From: Emticicia sp. BO119
Lineage (GTDB): Bacteria > Bacteroidota > Bacteroidia > Cytophagales > Spirosomataceae
Direction: 5' to 3'
Length of the DNA: 55,607 bases
NCBI RefSeq assembly: GCF_013912375.1
Contig: NZ_JACETV010000016.1
Span: 1,530 to 57,136 of the forward strand
The notes beneath the pieces are model-generated. The model worked only from the letters and a program-made list of their open reading frames with translations, searched no databases and was not told the DNA's origin. How positions within the stretch are numbered: the first letter of the stretch is position 1; each line of letters starts with the position of its first letter. Of this stretch, positions 8,315 through 18,058 are shown one piece after another. Both the position numbers and the translations under genes were made by a program.

Positions 8315-10864
8315 ATGCTATTGAGAAAATTGATAATTTTTACCTTTTTTGCTACTTCTGCTTTTGTCGTTTATGCTCAAAGTACTTCTAAAGCGCTCCA
8401 GAAAGCCGATGCGCAGTATGAATCTTTGGCATACGCAAAAGCAATAGAGTTGTATGAGACTGCTTTGAAAAAACCGAAAGGTTTAACAGAAGAAGAAACT
8501 TTAAAAGCAAAAATACAGTTGGCGTTAGCTTACCGACAGGTTAAAGATTTTGTTAATGCCGAAAGAGTTTTCAGAGAGGTCTTAAGTACTAATCCGGTTT
8601 TGAAAGGTGAAGATGTGAAAGCCTACAGGCATTTTGCACAGGTACTAACCAGCAATGGTAAATATGATGAGGCTAACCAATACTGGCAGAAATTCAATGA
8701 GTTACAGGAACAGGATAAACGAGGTGAGGAGTTTATCAAATTGAATAGCAATCGTGGGGCATTGGAACGAAATGCAGGTAGTTATCGCATAGAATATGTA
8801 GGTATTAATTCGAGTAGTGCTGATTTCAGCCCAATTTATTATAAAAAGGGGCTGGTCTTTGTATCCGGCCGTACCGGTAATGCTACTATCAAAAGAGTTT
8901 TTAACTGGGATGCATCCTCTTTCCTTGACTTATTTTACTTAGAAGACCTGAAAGTATTAAATACCGAACCCTCGGCATCTGCTATTGGTACAAGCTCCTC
9001 TTCTACTGCAAAAACTCCAAACACCTCAAAAAGATTGGGTGATGATTATTATACCCCCCCCACATCAAACGATAGTAAAACGGTTGGCAGGAAAGGCAGT
9101 GATTACGTACCAGGTAGCAAAGACCTCGATTATGAAGAAGAACCAAGTATTCCTACACAGAAATTCAGCAAAACACTTAATTCAAAATATCACGAGGGGC
9201 CGTGTACGTTTTTCCATGATGGTTCAAAAATTATCTTTACCCGTAATAACCAAAGTACGAACGGAGGGATTTTTGGACAGAAAAAAAATACAGGTATCAC
9301 ACGCTTAAAGCTATATATGGCTTTCTATGAAGATAACGAATGGAAAAAAGTACGGGAATTACCTTTTAATAGTAATGATTTTTCTTGCGGACATCCCACC
9401 ATCACAATTGATGATAAAATCCTGTACTTTGTTTCTGATATGCCCGGAGGTTATGGTGGAACTGATGTATGGATGACAAGATATAGTAATGGTGAGTGGA
9501 CTAAGCCCGAAAACTTAGGCGCAAGTGTGAATACGCGTGGTAACGAGATGTTTCCATACGTAGATGAAAGAGGCAATCTGTATTTTTCGTCAGATGGCCA
9601 CCCTGGGCTCGGCGATTTAGATATATTTTTCATGCCTATGAATACAGCCACAGGTTTACCTTCTGGGAAACCAAGAAACTTAGGCGCCCCTCTCAACTCA
9701 AACAAAGATGATTTTGGAATTATTACAGACAGTGAACGCCAGTCAGGATTCATAAGCAGTAATCGTAAAAGGGGGGGCAATGATGATGACATATATAAAT
9801 TTACACGCTTAGGAACCATATATGGTTGTAGGGAAGTAATTGTTAATATATTTGATGCAGAAAGTAAAAAGCCCTTTGACCGTATCAGATTTGAATACGA
9901 AACCAAGGGAGAAGCCAACTCTAAAGAAAGTGCCATTACCAATAATTCAGGCACTATCAAGTTGTGTCTGCGAGCCGATAATGACTTTAATTTTATAGTT
10001 AAACAAAATGGTTATCAGCAATCTGTTATAAGTTTTTCAAATAGAGATGCCTCGGATTACGAAGCATCAAAACTGGATATTTATCTGAAACGTGAAGTGG
10101 TAGTGGCCGATAATACAAAAAAGAAACCCGCTGAAACTAAGCCTGCTCCAAATGAAATCCTGTTATCAAAAGGAAGTAAAAATAATATATCAACTATATT
10201 CAGAGGAGTAGTAACAGCCGGAAGAGACAGCACGCCTATAGCAGGGGTTTTGATTCGTTTCATTAATCAGTGTACTAATCAGGTACAGGAGATGATTACC
10301 GGAGCAGATGGGTCTTATGAATTTAAAAGAGATTTGAACTGTGATTATCTGTTAGAAGCTGTCAAAGAAAATTTTGGAAGAAGTTTTGAGATGGTTGAGA
10401 AAATTGCAGAAAAAAGAAGTATTGCTAATATTTTTAAGAAAAAAGCAGTTAAAGCTAACGTTGGTTCTTTATTTGATACCAAACTTTATAAGGTTGGTGA
10501 TGTAGTGCAGTTAGATAATATTTATTATGATTCTGAAAGCTATAAAATCAGGGGAGAGGCAATTAGAGAGTTGGATAAACTCGTGAACACCATGCAGAAG
10601 AACCCTAATATGATAATAGAAATACGCTCTCATACAGATACAAGAGGAAATGCTCAGGATAATTTAGCCCTCTCACAGTTACGGGCTAATGAGGTAGTGA
10701 ATTTTTTAGCAAGAAAAGGAATAGCTAAAGCAAGAATGAGAGGAGTAGGAATGGGAGAAAAAGAGCCGGTTAACGAATGTGGTGATGGTGTTCAATGCAC
10801 GGAAGCAGAGCATCAGAGAAATCGCAGGACTGAATTTAAAATTCTTTCCATTGAGCGTAAATAA
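8315..10864 (+). CDS. PorE-like outer-membrane/peptidoglycan linker (TPR, propeller, CRD, OmpA)
   Basis: 849 aa with signal peptide (MLLRKLIIFTFF...VYAQ). In order: TPR repeats (about 25-145); a PD40/WD40-like propeller (about 155-500; YFVSDMPGGYGGTDVWM, LYFSSDGHPGLGDLDIFF); two carboxypeptidase-regulatory-like folds (about 505-600 and 630-705); and an OmpA_C domain (about 725-849) with EIRSHTDTRGNAQDN and RRTEFKI. This order is that of PorE, which ties the T9SS to peptidoglycan; several paralogues of the type usually exist per genome, so the exact orthology is uncertain. A low-complexity Ser/Thr/Asp-rich stretch (about residues 215-290) interrupts the propeller and carries a C8 tract (9054-9061); a G7 tract lies at 9771-9777. 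Both are in frame here. Confidence 0.85.
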   Translation: MLLRKLIIFTFFATSAFVVYAQSTSKALQKADAQYESLAYAKAIELYETALKKPKGLTEEETLKAKIQLALAYRQVKDFVNAERVFREVLSTNPVLKGEDVKAYRHFAQVLTSNGKYDEANQYWQKFNELQEQDKRGEEFIKLNSNRGALERNAGSYRIEYVGINSSSADFSPIYYKKGLVFVSGRTGNATIKRVFNWDASSFLDLFYLEDLKVLNTEPSASAIGTSSSSTAKTPNTSKRLGDDYYTPPTSNDSKTVGRKGSDYVPGSKDLDYEEEPSIPTQKFSKTLNSKYHEGPCTFFHDGSKIIFTRNNQSTNGGIFGQKKNTGITRLKLYMAFYEDNEWKKVRELPFNSNDFSCGHPTITIDDKILYFVSDMPGGYGGTDVWMTRYSNGEWTKPENLGASVNTRGNEMFPYVDERGNLYFSSDGHPGLGDLDIFFMPMNTATGLPSGKPRNLGAPLNSNKDDFGIITDSERQSGFISSNRKRGGNDDDIYKFTRLGTIYGCREVIVNIFDAESKKPFDRIRFEYETKGEANSKESAITNNSGTIKLCLRADNDFNFIVKQNGYQQSVISFSNRDASDYEASKLDIYLKREVVVADNTKKKPAETKPAPNEILLSKGSKNNISTIFRGVVTAGRDSTPIAGVLIRFINQCTNQVQEMITGADGSYEFKRDLNCDYLLEAVKENFGRSFEMVEKIAEKRSIANIFKKKAVKANVGSLFDTKLYKVGDVVQLDNIYYDSESYKIRGEAIRELDKLVNTMQKNPNMIIEIRSHTDTRGNAQDNLALSQLRANEVVNFLARKGIAKARMRGVGMGEKEPVNECGDGVQCTEAEHQRNRRTEFKILSIERK

Positions 10865-10944
10865 TTGTGACTCAAATTTTTGGAATTAAGAGCCAGAGAA
10901 GTAAAATTTGTAGAATTTCTCCATATAAACAATCACTATTCCGT

Positions 10945-10952
10945 TACCTTTG
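10945..10952 (+). promoter_or_regulatory. Bacteroidota -7 box upstream of the RluA gene
   Basis: TACCTTTG matches the TAnnTTTG consensus and lies 43 bp before the ATG of the pseudouridine synthase. I could not place a convincing -33 box at the usual spacing. Confidence 0.5.
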
Positions 10953-10994
10953 CTTCATAAATTACACAGAATGTGCTTTTGAGAATGAATTGAT

Positions 10995-11915
10995 ATGAGG
11001 AATTTTAAAAATGATAATTATCCGCAGAAAGGTACTAATAAAACAGCCGAGACGAAATTTGTAGTAAAGGAAGAAACAGAGCTATTGGTATTTCTGCTTA
11101 AGAACATCAATAAAAGCCGCAACGATGTAAAAGTATTACTTAGGGATAGACACATTTTTATAGATGGCCGTACGGTTAGCCAGTTCAATCATATTCTCAA
11201 ACCAGAACAGGTTGTTGAAGTAAGCTGGAAAAAAGCACCAGAAGAACAAAGACAAAAAGGATTATCGATTGTTTTCGAAGATCAGTATCTGGTTGTCATT
11301 GAAAAGCAAGAAGGTGTTTTATCTATAGCGACTGAAAAACAAAAAGACAACAATGCTTATAGTACCTTAAGTGCCTATGTAAAAAGGCAGAATCCCGGTA
11401 ACCGTATTTTTATTGTGCATAGATTGGACCGGGAAACCTCTGGTTTAATGATCTTTGCCAAGAGTGAAAAAATACAAAAACTTTTGCAGGAGTCTTGGAA
11501 TGAAACAATAGAAGAACGTACCTACTTAGCAGTAACTGAGGGATCGGTTGAAAAAGATAAAGGAATGATAACCTCTTACCTTGTCGAAAACCGGGCTTTA
11601 GTTGTTTATTCCAGCCAGAACCCTGACATAGGTCAAAAAGCTATTACACATTATGAAGTATTAAGACGCAGTAATAAATATTCATTAGTGAAATTTAATT
11701 TGGAAACAGGTCGTAAAAATCAGATACGCGTACACGCCAAAGATCTAAAACATCCGATTGTAGGCGATGCCAAATATGGTGCTACTGGCAATCCGATTAA
11801 CCGTTTAGGATTACACGCCTGGGTTCTTTCGTTTAAACATCCCATCACTAAAGAAAATCTGCGTTTTGAGACAAAAGTACCCGCTAAGTTTATGAAATTA
11901 TTCGATTTCTTCTAA
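10995..11915 (+). CDS. RluA-family pseudouridine synthase
   Basis: 306 aa. An N-terminal S4-like RNA-binding region (about 30-75; VKVLLRDRHIFIDGRTVSQ) is followed by the PseudoU_synth_2 catalytic domain with the signature IVHRLDRETSGL, whose first Asp is the family's nucleophile, and the later motif LETGRKNQIRVHAKDLKHPIVGD. It should convert specific uridines of rRNA or tRNA to pseudouridine in the cytoplasm; which position cannot be told, as RluA, RluC and RluD types look alike. The ATG at 10995 has a good upstream -7 box. Its 3' end overlaps the convergent DUF4286 gene by 18 bp with no terminator between them. Confidence 0.92.
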   Translation: MRNFKNDNYPQKGTNKTAETKFVVKEETELLVFLLKNINKSRNDVKVLLRDRHIFIDGRTVSQFNHILKPEQVVEVSWKKAPEEQRQKGLSIVFEDQYLVVIEKQEGVLSIATEKQKDNNAYSTLSAYVKRQNPGNRIFIVHRLDRETSGLMIFAKSEKIQKLLQESWNETIEERTYLAVTEGSVEKDKGMITSYLVENRALVVYSSQNPDIGQKAITHYEVLRRSNKYSLVKFNLETGRKNQIRVHAKDLKHPIVGDAKYGATGNPINRLGLHAWVLSFKHPITKENLRFETKVPAKFMKLFDFF

Positions 11916-12203
11916 TAGAGAACTGAACTGAACAAATTTGCCTCTGAAAAGCATATTATGGCGGTCTAAAATTTGTTCTTTATGATGAAGTTCAAAGTTC
12001 AGAAAATCTTCCATATTCTTGAAATGGAATTGGAAAGAGTACGTATTACCACTATTTTCAATTTCTGTCAAAAGTTTTAAGACAGATGATTTATATGGTA
12101 GTTTGGTTTGCATTACTGCTGGTACAAAATTAGTCTTCATCCATTTAAGCCACTGCTGATGAATATGAGTTTCAATATTAAAAGTGATATTAAAAAGAAG
12201 CAT
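11898..12203 (-). CDS. DUF4286 family protein
   Basis: 101 aa. Matches the small DUF4286 family of Bacteroidota: IHQQWLKWMKTNFVPAVM near the N-terminus, an aromatic-rich middle (TYSFQFHF) and the ending FRGKFVQFSSLLEE. The fold resembles a small alpha/beta (ferredoxin-like) protein; no function is established. No signal peptide or membrane segment, so cytoplasmic. Convergent with, and overlapping by 18 bp, the RluA-type gene. Confidence 0.82.
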   Translation of the reverse strand: MLLFNITFNIETHIHQQWLKWMKTNFVPAVMQTKLPYKSSVLKLLTEIENSGNTYSFQFHFKNMEDFLNFELHHKEQILDRHNMLFRGKFVQFSSLLEEIE

Positions 12204-12343
12204 CGGGTCTGATTTTTAAATAAAAGGTTTGCAAATTTCGGAAAGAAATTTGGTCTTATTCTTACAGAGTTTGATTTTTCTTTGCGTTCTTTGTAGTGAG
12301 AACCCTATTGATTGATTTTATTTCCATCATATTCTTTTAAAAA

Positions 12344-14821
12344 ATGTTTAAAAAGTTTATCCCTACTATTCTTGCTATTGTTGGTTTTGTTGTGATTAGT
12401 TTTTTGTATGCCTCACCACTATTGCAAGGAAAACGCCTTGGACTACACGATATTCAGATGGCTTCAGCTGCCGCAAAGGAATTAAACGATTTTCATAAAC
12501 AAACAGGTGATTGGGGGTGGTGGACAAACTCTATGTTTGGTGGTATGCCCAGTTTTATGATAGTAGGGGGGTATCCGAATAGTTGGTCGAGTTGGTTGGG
12601 GGCTACTTTATTAGATATTTTTCCCGTTCCGGCTAATATATTTATTGCCTTAATGATAGGGTTTTATGTATTGATGAGGGTGCTGAATGTAAACCGATGG
12701 TTAAGTTTTTTCGGCTCGGTTGCCTATGCCTTTAGTTCAAGCGGCTTACTCTTTTTAGAAGCAGGACACATATCAAAACTAATAGCTTTAGCTTTTGCAC
12801 CGGGGGTATTAGCAGGTTTTATTGCTGTTTTCAGAGGCCGATACTGGCTTGGCATTGCGCTTACAACCTTGTTTATGGGCCTGGAGATTTATGCCAATCA
12901 CCCTCAGATTACCTATTATCTCTTTTTCCTTTTAGGGTTTTATGTCATTTTTGAAAGCTATCTGCATGTCAAAAAAGGGAACTTTTCAGGCCTCCTTAAG
13001 TCGTATGTCATCATTTTGGTTTGTCTGGCTATAGGCGTTGGTACACGTGGAATGTATCTGTGGAATACCCTGGTATATACCAAAGAAACTACCCGGGGCA
13101 AATCTGAATTAACGCTGGGTAATATAAACCGTTCATCTGATGGTTTAGACAGAGATTATGCCTTTGGACAAAATTATGCTTTCAGTAAATTAGAAACACT
13201 CACCTTTTTAGCTCCAAATTTTGTGGGAGGATCTTCAAATGGTAATCTTGGCACAAATTCAGAAACCTATAAAATGATGGTTGGTAAAGGCATAGATGCA
13301 GGCACGGCGCTTAACTTTAGCTCTAATCTTCCATTGTATTTTGGTCCACAAGGTTATACATCAGGTGCATTTTATTCTGGAATCCTTGTTTTATTCTTCT
13401 TTCTATTGTCTTTATTTATTGTAAAAGACGGCTTAAAGTATGTATTGCTTGCTACATCTGTTATTTATCTGTTCATAGCCTGGGGTAGTTATTTCAGTGG
13501 CTTTAACTATTTTATGTTCGACTACTTCCCTTATTTCAATAAATTCAGAGATAGTAAAATGATCCTTACATTATTACATCTATGTCTGGTATTAGGGGCA
13601 ATGTTAGGCATCAAACAGATAATAGATAATAACCTGAGTTTCAAAGACTTGAAAAAACCATTGTTATATACACTGGGAGGTGTGTTAGGCATAATAATAA
13701 TCGGATATTTTATAATTGATTATCGCTCACCCAATGATGATGATTTTGTAAAGAGTATCGCTCAGGCCAACGGACAAGATTTTGCCAATTCATTATTAGC
13801 TTCTATTATTACCGACCGTCAGTCAGCAGTTATGAGTGATATTCTACGGTCATTATTTCTGGTAGCAGCTGCAGCGAGTCTGGTATGGGCATTTACAACA
13901 CAGAAAATTAAAACCAATGTGTTTATCATTGTATTGGGAGTACTCACAATCTTAGATTTGATTTTAGTTGATAAACGCTATCTCAATAATTCCGACTTTC
14001 AACCAAAATCAGCAATTGTCAGTCAATCTTACACGCCTTCGCCAGCTGATGAGCAGATTTTACAGGATAAAGACCCTGATTTCAGAGTTATTGATCTCGC
14101 AACAAACCAGAGTTTCTGGTCCGATGCCCGCATTTCGTATTTCCATAAATCGATAGGGGGGTATCATGGAGCTAAGCTGAAACGTATGCAGGAACTATAC
14201 GAGAACGCCATGATAAAAGAGGGTAAATTAAATATGCCGATTCTGAATATGCTGAATACTAAATATTTCATAACTGCCGGACAAAACGGCGAGCCTGTGG
14301 CTCAAAGAAACCCTGATGCCTTAGGGAATGCCTGGTTTGTAAACGAAATAAAAGAAGTAAAAAATGCAGATGAAGAACTGAAATCGGTAAATAATTTTAA
14401 TCCTCGCACAGTAGTATTAGTTGATGAAAGATATAAAAGTTACCTGAATGGAAAATCTCTCAAACAAGATACTTCGGCTACTATTAAACTGACAGAGTAT
14501 AAACCTAATGCCTTGACCTATGAGTCAAATTCGGCATCGAATCAGGTAGCTGTTTTCTCAGAAGTATATTACAGAGGTAATGAAGATTGGAAATCGTACG
14601 TAGACGGTCAGGAAACACCGCATTTCAGAGCCGATTATGTATTAAGAGCTATGGTTGTTCCGGCAGGAAAACACAAAATCGAGTTTAAATTCCAGCCAAA
14701 ATCAGTAGTAGTCGGTACAAAAATCGACCTTTTTTCATCTATTGCCTTTGTTTTATTGGTTATTGGTGGTTTAGTAATGGAATTCAGAAAAAGTAAGTTT
14801 GAAGATAAGCCTGACGCTTAG
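12344..14821 (+). CDS. YfhO-like multi-spanning membrane protein
   Basis: 825 aa with roughly a dozen hydrophobic segments spread over residues 5-540 and one more at the C-terminus (about 790-815), and a soluble domain between them (about 555-785). The motif YFPYFNKFRDSKMI and the C-terminal stretch EDWKSYVDGQETPHFRADYVLRAMVVPAGKHKI are typical of YfhO proteins. Members are GT-C-like and have been linked to lipid-linked sugar transfer to cell-surface polymers; the substrate here is unknown. First gene of a same-strand run with a glycosyltransferase and a methyltransferase 60 bp downstream, which supports a role in surface glycans (inference). Confidence 0.8.
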   Translation: MFKKFIPTILAIVGFVVISFLYASPLLQGKRLGLHDIQMASAAAKELNDFHKQTGDWGWWTNSMFGGMPSFMIVGGYPNSWSSWLGATLLDIFPVPANIFIALMIGFYVLMRVLNVNRWLSFFGSVAYAFSSSGLLFLEAGHISKLIALAFAPGVLAGFIAVFRGRYWLGIALTTLFMGLEIYANHPQITYYLFFLLGFYVIFESYLHVKKGNFSGLLKSYVIILVCLAIGVGTRGMYLWNTLVYTKETTRGKSELTLGNINRSSDGLDRDYAFGQNYAFSKLETLTFLAPNFVGGSSNGNLGTNSETYKMMVGKGIDAGTALNFSSNLPLYFGPQGYTSGAFYSGILVLFFFLLSLFIVKDGLKYVLLATSVIYLFIAWGSYFSGFNYFMFDYFPYFNKFRDSKMILTLLHLCLVLGAMLGIKQIIDNNLSFKDLKKPLLYTLGGVLGIIIIGYFIIDYRSPNDDDFVKSIAQANGQDFANSLLASIITDRQSAVMSDILRSLFLVAAAASLVWAFTTQKIKTNVFIIVLGVLTILDLILVDKRYLNNSDFQPKSAIVSQSYTPSPADEQILQDKDPDFRVIDLATNQSFWSDARISYFHKSIGGYHGAKLKRMQELYENAMIKEGKLNMPILNMLNTKYFITAGQNGEPVAQRNPDALGNAWFVNEIKEVKNADEELKSVNNFNPRTVVLVDERYKSYLNGKSLKQDTSATIKLTEYKPNALTYESNSASNQVAVFSEVYYRGNEDWKSYVDGQETPHFRADYVLRAMVVPAGKHKIEFKFQPKSVVVGTKIDLFSSIAFVLLVIGGLVMEFRKSKFEDKPDA

Positions 14822-14880
14822 TTTAAAAGGCAATGAGGAGAATAAAAAACTAAAGAATTGTTTGATTTAATTAATGAATT

Positions 14881-15873
14881 ATGCCTGTTGTTTCAGTTTT
14901 AATGCCTGTCTATAATGCAGAAAGGTATCTTAAAGAAGCGATCAATAGCATTTTGAATCAGACATTTAAAGATTTTGAATTAGTTATCTTAAATGATGCT
15001 TCCGGCGATTCAAGCAAAGATATAATCCTGTCTTTTAAAGACACCCGTATAAAATATATAGAAAATGAGCAGAATAAAGGACTTTCATTTTCAAGAAATC
15101 GATTGTTAAGTGAAGCCAGAGCAGATTATATAGCATGGCTTGATGCAGATGATATAGCATATCCGACAAGACTCGAAGAAGAACACCGATTTCTGAAAGA
15201 ACACACCAGCTTTGCAATGGTAGCAAGCTGGGCAAGATTAATAGACGCAGAAGACAGGCCGACAGGTAATTTTATTAAATCTTATATTCCCAACGAATAC
15301 CTTTCTGCCTTATTGCTATTTGTGAATTACTTTGTGCAGTCGAGTGTATTATTGAAAAAAAGCTGTTTGCCGGAAGTCCATTATCGACCAGAGTTCCCAC
15401 CAACAGAAGATTATGACCTATGGGTGAGAATAGCCGCCAATTATCCGGTAGCCATTCTATCTAAAACACTGGTTGATTATCGTATTCATACAGCCAACAT
15501 TAGCTCTGTACAACAGCAGAAGTCAGAAAAAGCTGTAAAACTGAATCATCAGATACAGTTAGAAAATTTAGGAATATTACCAAGTGACGAAGAAGTAAAC
15601 TTACACTACAATATTGCTTTCAGAAAAGCAGAAAGTTTAGTGTTTCTGCAGCAAACCGCCAATTGGCTGCAACGCATTAGCAATCAGAACAAAATCAGTA
15701 AAAGATTTGATACCAAAGCCTTACATTATATTCTTGCCCATCGTTGGATAAAAGTATGTACAAGTAACAAATCATTAGGTATAAAGGCTTTGGGCATTTA
15801 CTTTAAAAGTAAGTTCGCAGAAATAAATTTTCGGAATGTGTTTTTGATAATTAAATACTTAGTAAATAAATAA
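14881..15873 (+). CDS. Family 2 glycosyltransferase
   Basis: 330 aa. A GT-A domain spans about residues 1-215: VSVLMPVYNAERYLKEAI at the N-terminus, FELVILNDASGDSS, and YIAWLDADDIAYPTRL carrying the DxD-type metal/nucleotide-sugar motif (DADD). PPTEDYDLWVRIA is the acceptor-side motif. No transmembrane segment, so it probably acts at the inner face of the inner membrane, adding a sugar to a lipid-linked or polymer acceptor. Its stop codon abuts the ATG of the FkbM gene, so the two are very probably co-translated. Confidence 0.93.
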   Translation: MPVVSVLMPVYNAERYLKEAINSILNQTFKDFELVILNDASGDSSKDIILSFKDTRIKYIENEQNKGLSFSRNRLLSEARADYIAWLDADDIAYPTRLEEEHRFLKEHTSFAMVASWARLIDAEDRPTGNFIKSYIPNEYLSALLLFVNYFVQSSVLLKKSCLPEVHYRPEFPPTEDYDLWVRIAANYPVAILSKTLVDYRIHTANISSVQQQKSEKAVKLNHQIQLENLGILPSDEEVNLHYNIAFRKAESLVFLQQTANWLQRISNQNKISKRFDTKALHYILAHRWIKVCTSNKSLGIKALGIYFKSKFAEINFRNVFLIIKYLVNK

Positions 15874-16686
15874 ATGAATATTTTTATTGAATTGTGGAGG
15901 GCAGTGCTAAAGTCATTACAATTGCCTTTATCAGTCTCCCAGAAATTCCAATTAATTTTTGTGTTAACCAAATTAGCTTTTTTAAAGATAGTTGCTAAAA
16001 ATCAAACACCTGCAAGAGTTAAAATTTTTGGTTTCGAGATTGTTAATTATAACTATCGTCTATTAGACTATTTAATAAAAGAGGTTTTTGTAGGTTATGA
16101 ATATAAGTTCTCTGCTAAGACATCAGCACCAGTTATTTTTGATTGTGGGGCAAATATTGGAATGGCAACTATTTTCTTTAAATGGCTTTATCCTGAAGCA
16201 ATTATTTATGCTTTTGAACCACAAACCAAAACATTTGAGTTTTTGCAACAAAATATTAAGAATAACAATTTATCAAATGTACACAGTTTTAATCTGGCAT
16301 TATCTGATGAAGAAGGAACTATAAGTTTTTATGAAAGCGACAGTCAGAATTTAATGGGAAGTATTTTGGAAGATAGGGTAGTAGGAATGAAAATAGAGGT
16401 TCAAACTAAAAGATTATCAGATTTTATTACTCAGAAAATTGACTTGATGAAAATTGACGTTGAAGGGGCAGAAAACCTGATAATTAAAGATTTAGTAGAA
16501 AATAGGCTATTAAATAAAGAAAAAGTCGATCAGATTATTATGGAGTATCATCACAAGATACCTAAACAGAAGTCATCAATGGGTGCTTTTTTAAAACCAT
16601 TTGAGGACAATAATTTTGAGTACCAGATTAGAACTGATTTTCATCAATTAGATACATTTCAGGATATGTTGATTCATTTTTTTTAG
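15874..16686 (+). CDS. FkbM family methyltransferase
   Basis: 270 aa. A Rossmann-type SAM-dependent methyltransferase domain (about 85-240) with motif I VIFDCGANIGMATIFF, the acidic turn AFEPQTKTFEFL and the family signature LMKIDVEGAENLI. FkbM-type enzymes commonly O-methylate sugars in surface polysaccharides; that would fit the adjoining glycosyltransferase and YfhO genes, but the target is inferred. The start codon follows the previous stop directly (TAA-ATG). Somewhat more AT-rich than its neighbours, as is common for surface-glycan genes. Confidence 0.9.
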   Translation: MNIFIELWRAVLKSLQLPLSVSQKFQLIFVLTKLAFLKIVAKNQTPARVKIFGFEIVNYNYRLLDYLIKEVFVGYEYKFSAKTSAPVIFDCGANIGMATIFFKWLYPEAIIYAFEPQTKTFEFLQQNIKNNNLSNVHSFNLALSDEEGTISFYESDSQNLMGSILEDRVVGMKIEVQTKRLSDFITQKIDLMKIDVEGAENLIIKDLVENRLLNKEKVDQIIMEYHHKIPKQKSSMGAFLKPFEDNNFEYQIRTDFHQLDTFQDMLIHFF

Positions 16687-16716
16687 TGACTATTTTATAA
16701 CTTAATTAAAATTTTT

Positions 16717-17967
16717 ATGAAGAACAACTTTACGCTTTTGGCTCTTTTATTAATCCCTTTTTTTTGTTTTGCTCAGATACCTTATACTATTAGTCCATTG
16801 CCTGCAGGGGGAACTCATGTTGCTACAAAAAAAATAAGCCTTAATACTGATAAAATCCTTAATAAAATATATATTGAGGATAATACAATTGGAGGCGATA
16901 CTCCAGATTCACGTATCTTTGCTGAGTTTAAAAATACAAATACTCAGGGGACAGTAAGTCAAAGATTTAGCTTGGCTGATGATGGCTATTTAGAAATTGG
17001 ATATTTTGGCTCTCAATACGGACAAGGTACCCCTTTACAGACAATGTACGCAAATTTTAGCACTATCCAGGCCAGAGGAGGGAGCAAGGGTCTGATTTTA
17101 AGGGCTGATTCGCCTTTTGGAAATTCTACAGATGGGGTAATTAAGTTTATGAACGGATACAGTCCATATGGAGTTAATGAAAGAATGCGTATCGAGCAGA
17201 ATGGAAATGTCGGTATTGCTACTGAAACACCACAGGCAAAATTGAATGTTGGAGGAGGAAACGTTCAGTTAGATAATGGCGATGTTTATGTAAAAGATTT
17301 CACAAAAGGTATTATTCTTAAATCACCTAATAATGTTTGTTGGAGAGTTACTATTGACAATGACGGGAATTTTGTGAAAACTGCTATACTCTGTCCGAAC
17401 ACGGGGATTTTAACTTTACAACCAGATGCAAGCTCGAGCAAGGAAGCTACTATCAGTTCGATTATACCTGATGAAAACAGAAGTGCTAATATATTAGATA
17501 TAGGGGGTGTCGCACAAACTAATAGTGGAACACCAAATATCACGCGAACACTACTTGATTTTAATTTATCAACTTTACCACAAGGAACGGCGATAGATAG
17601 TGCAAGGTTATATTTATATGGTAATCCAAATACTACTATCGGTTCCAATATTTCGCCCAATCAATTGGATATATATAGAATTGTTAGTAATTGGCAGCAA
17701 AATACAGTTACCTGGAATATTCAGCCGTCAATTGACTTAAATACAAAATCTTCTCTCCCTTCATCATCAGGAGGAGATTATTCAAGTTATATAGTAGACG
17801 TTACGGCTTTAGTTCAGAATTATGTAAACGATAAAAATAATAGCTTTGGGTTTATGCTGAAATTATTTAATGAATCACCTTACAGAAGACTGATTTTTGC
17901 ATCTTCTAAAGTTGTAGATACGCAATTACATCCTAAATTGGTGATTTATTACAGACCTCAAAATTAG
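16717..17967 (+). CDS. Secreted DNRLRE (CBM96-like) domain protein
   Basis: 416 aa with a signal peptide (MKNNFTLLALLLIPFFCFAQ). The first half resembles the tail-fibre-like region of many Bacteroidota surface proteins (VNERMRIEQNGNVGIATETPQAKLNVGG). The second half (from about 225) is a DNRLRE domain: ATISSIIPDENRSANILDIG, TRTLLDFNLSTLPQGTAIDSARLYLYG, WQQNTVTWNIQP and a C-terminal HPKLVIYY. DNRLRE/CBM96 domains bind polysaccharides in some proteins and cap long surface proteins in others. No T9SS sorting domain is visible at the C-terminus, so its final location is unclear. Last gene of the glycan-like run; a strong terminator follows. Confidence 0.82.
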   Translation: MKNNFTLLALLLIPFFCFAQIPYTISPLPAGGTHVATKKISLNTDKILNKIYIEDNTIGGDTPDSRIFAEFKNTNTQGTVSQRFSLADDGYLEIGYFGSQYGQGTPLQTMYANFSTIQARGGSKGLILRADSPFGNSTDGVIKFMNGYSPYGVNERMRIEQNGNVGIATETPQAKLNVGGGNVQLDNGDVYVKDFTKGIILKSPNNVCWRVTIDNDGNFVKTAILCPNTGILTLQPDASSSKEATISSIIPDENRSANILDIGGVAQTNSGTPNITRTLLDFNLSTLPQGTAIDSARLYLYGNPNTTIGSNISPNQLDIYRIVSNWQQNTVTWNIQPSIDLNTKSSLPSSSGGDYSSYIVDVTALVQNYVNDKNNSFGFMLKLFNESPYRRLIFASSKVVDTQLHPKLVIYYRPQN

Positions 17968-17996
17968 CATAACAAGCTTGATGTATTTCTGAGTGG

Positions 17997-18050
17997 CTCA
18001 AGTCTACAAAAAAAGCCAAGTGAAGACTTGGCTTTTTTTGTAGACTTGAG
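17997..18050. terminator. Bidirectional terminator, perfect 24-bp stem
   Basis: Arms 17997-18020 and 18027-18050 are perfect reverse complements around the 6-nt loop TGAAGA. An internal A7/T7 tract sits within the stem, so both strands have a GC core (GCCAAG/CTTGGC) followed by a U run. It lies between two convergent genes and can serve both. Confidence 0.93.
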
Positions 18051-18058
18051 TTTAAATT

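Noticed and set aside
10862-10930. Terminator after the PorE-like gene (CAAATTTT/AAAATTTG)
   Set aside because: Only 8 A/T-rich pairs with a loop over 20 nt; too weak to call.
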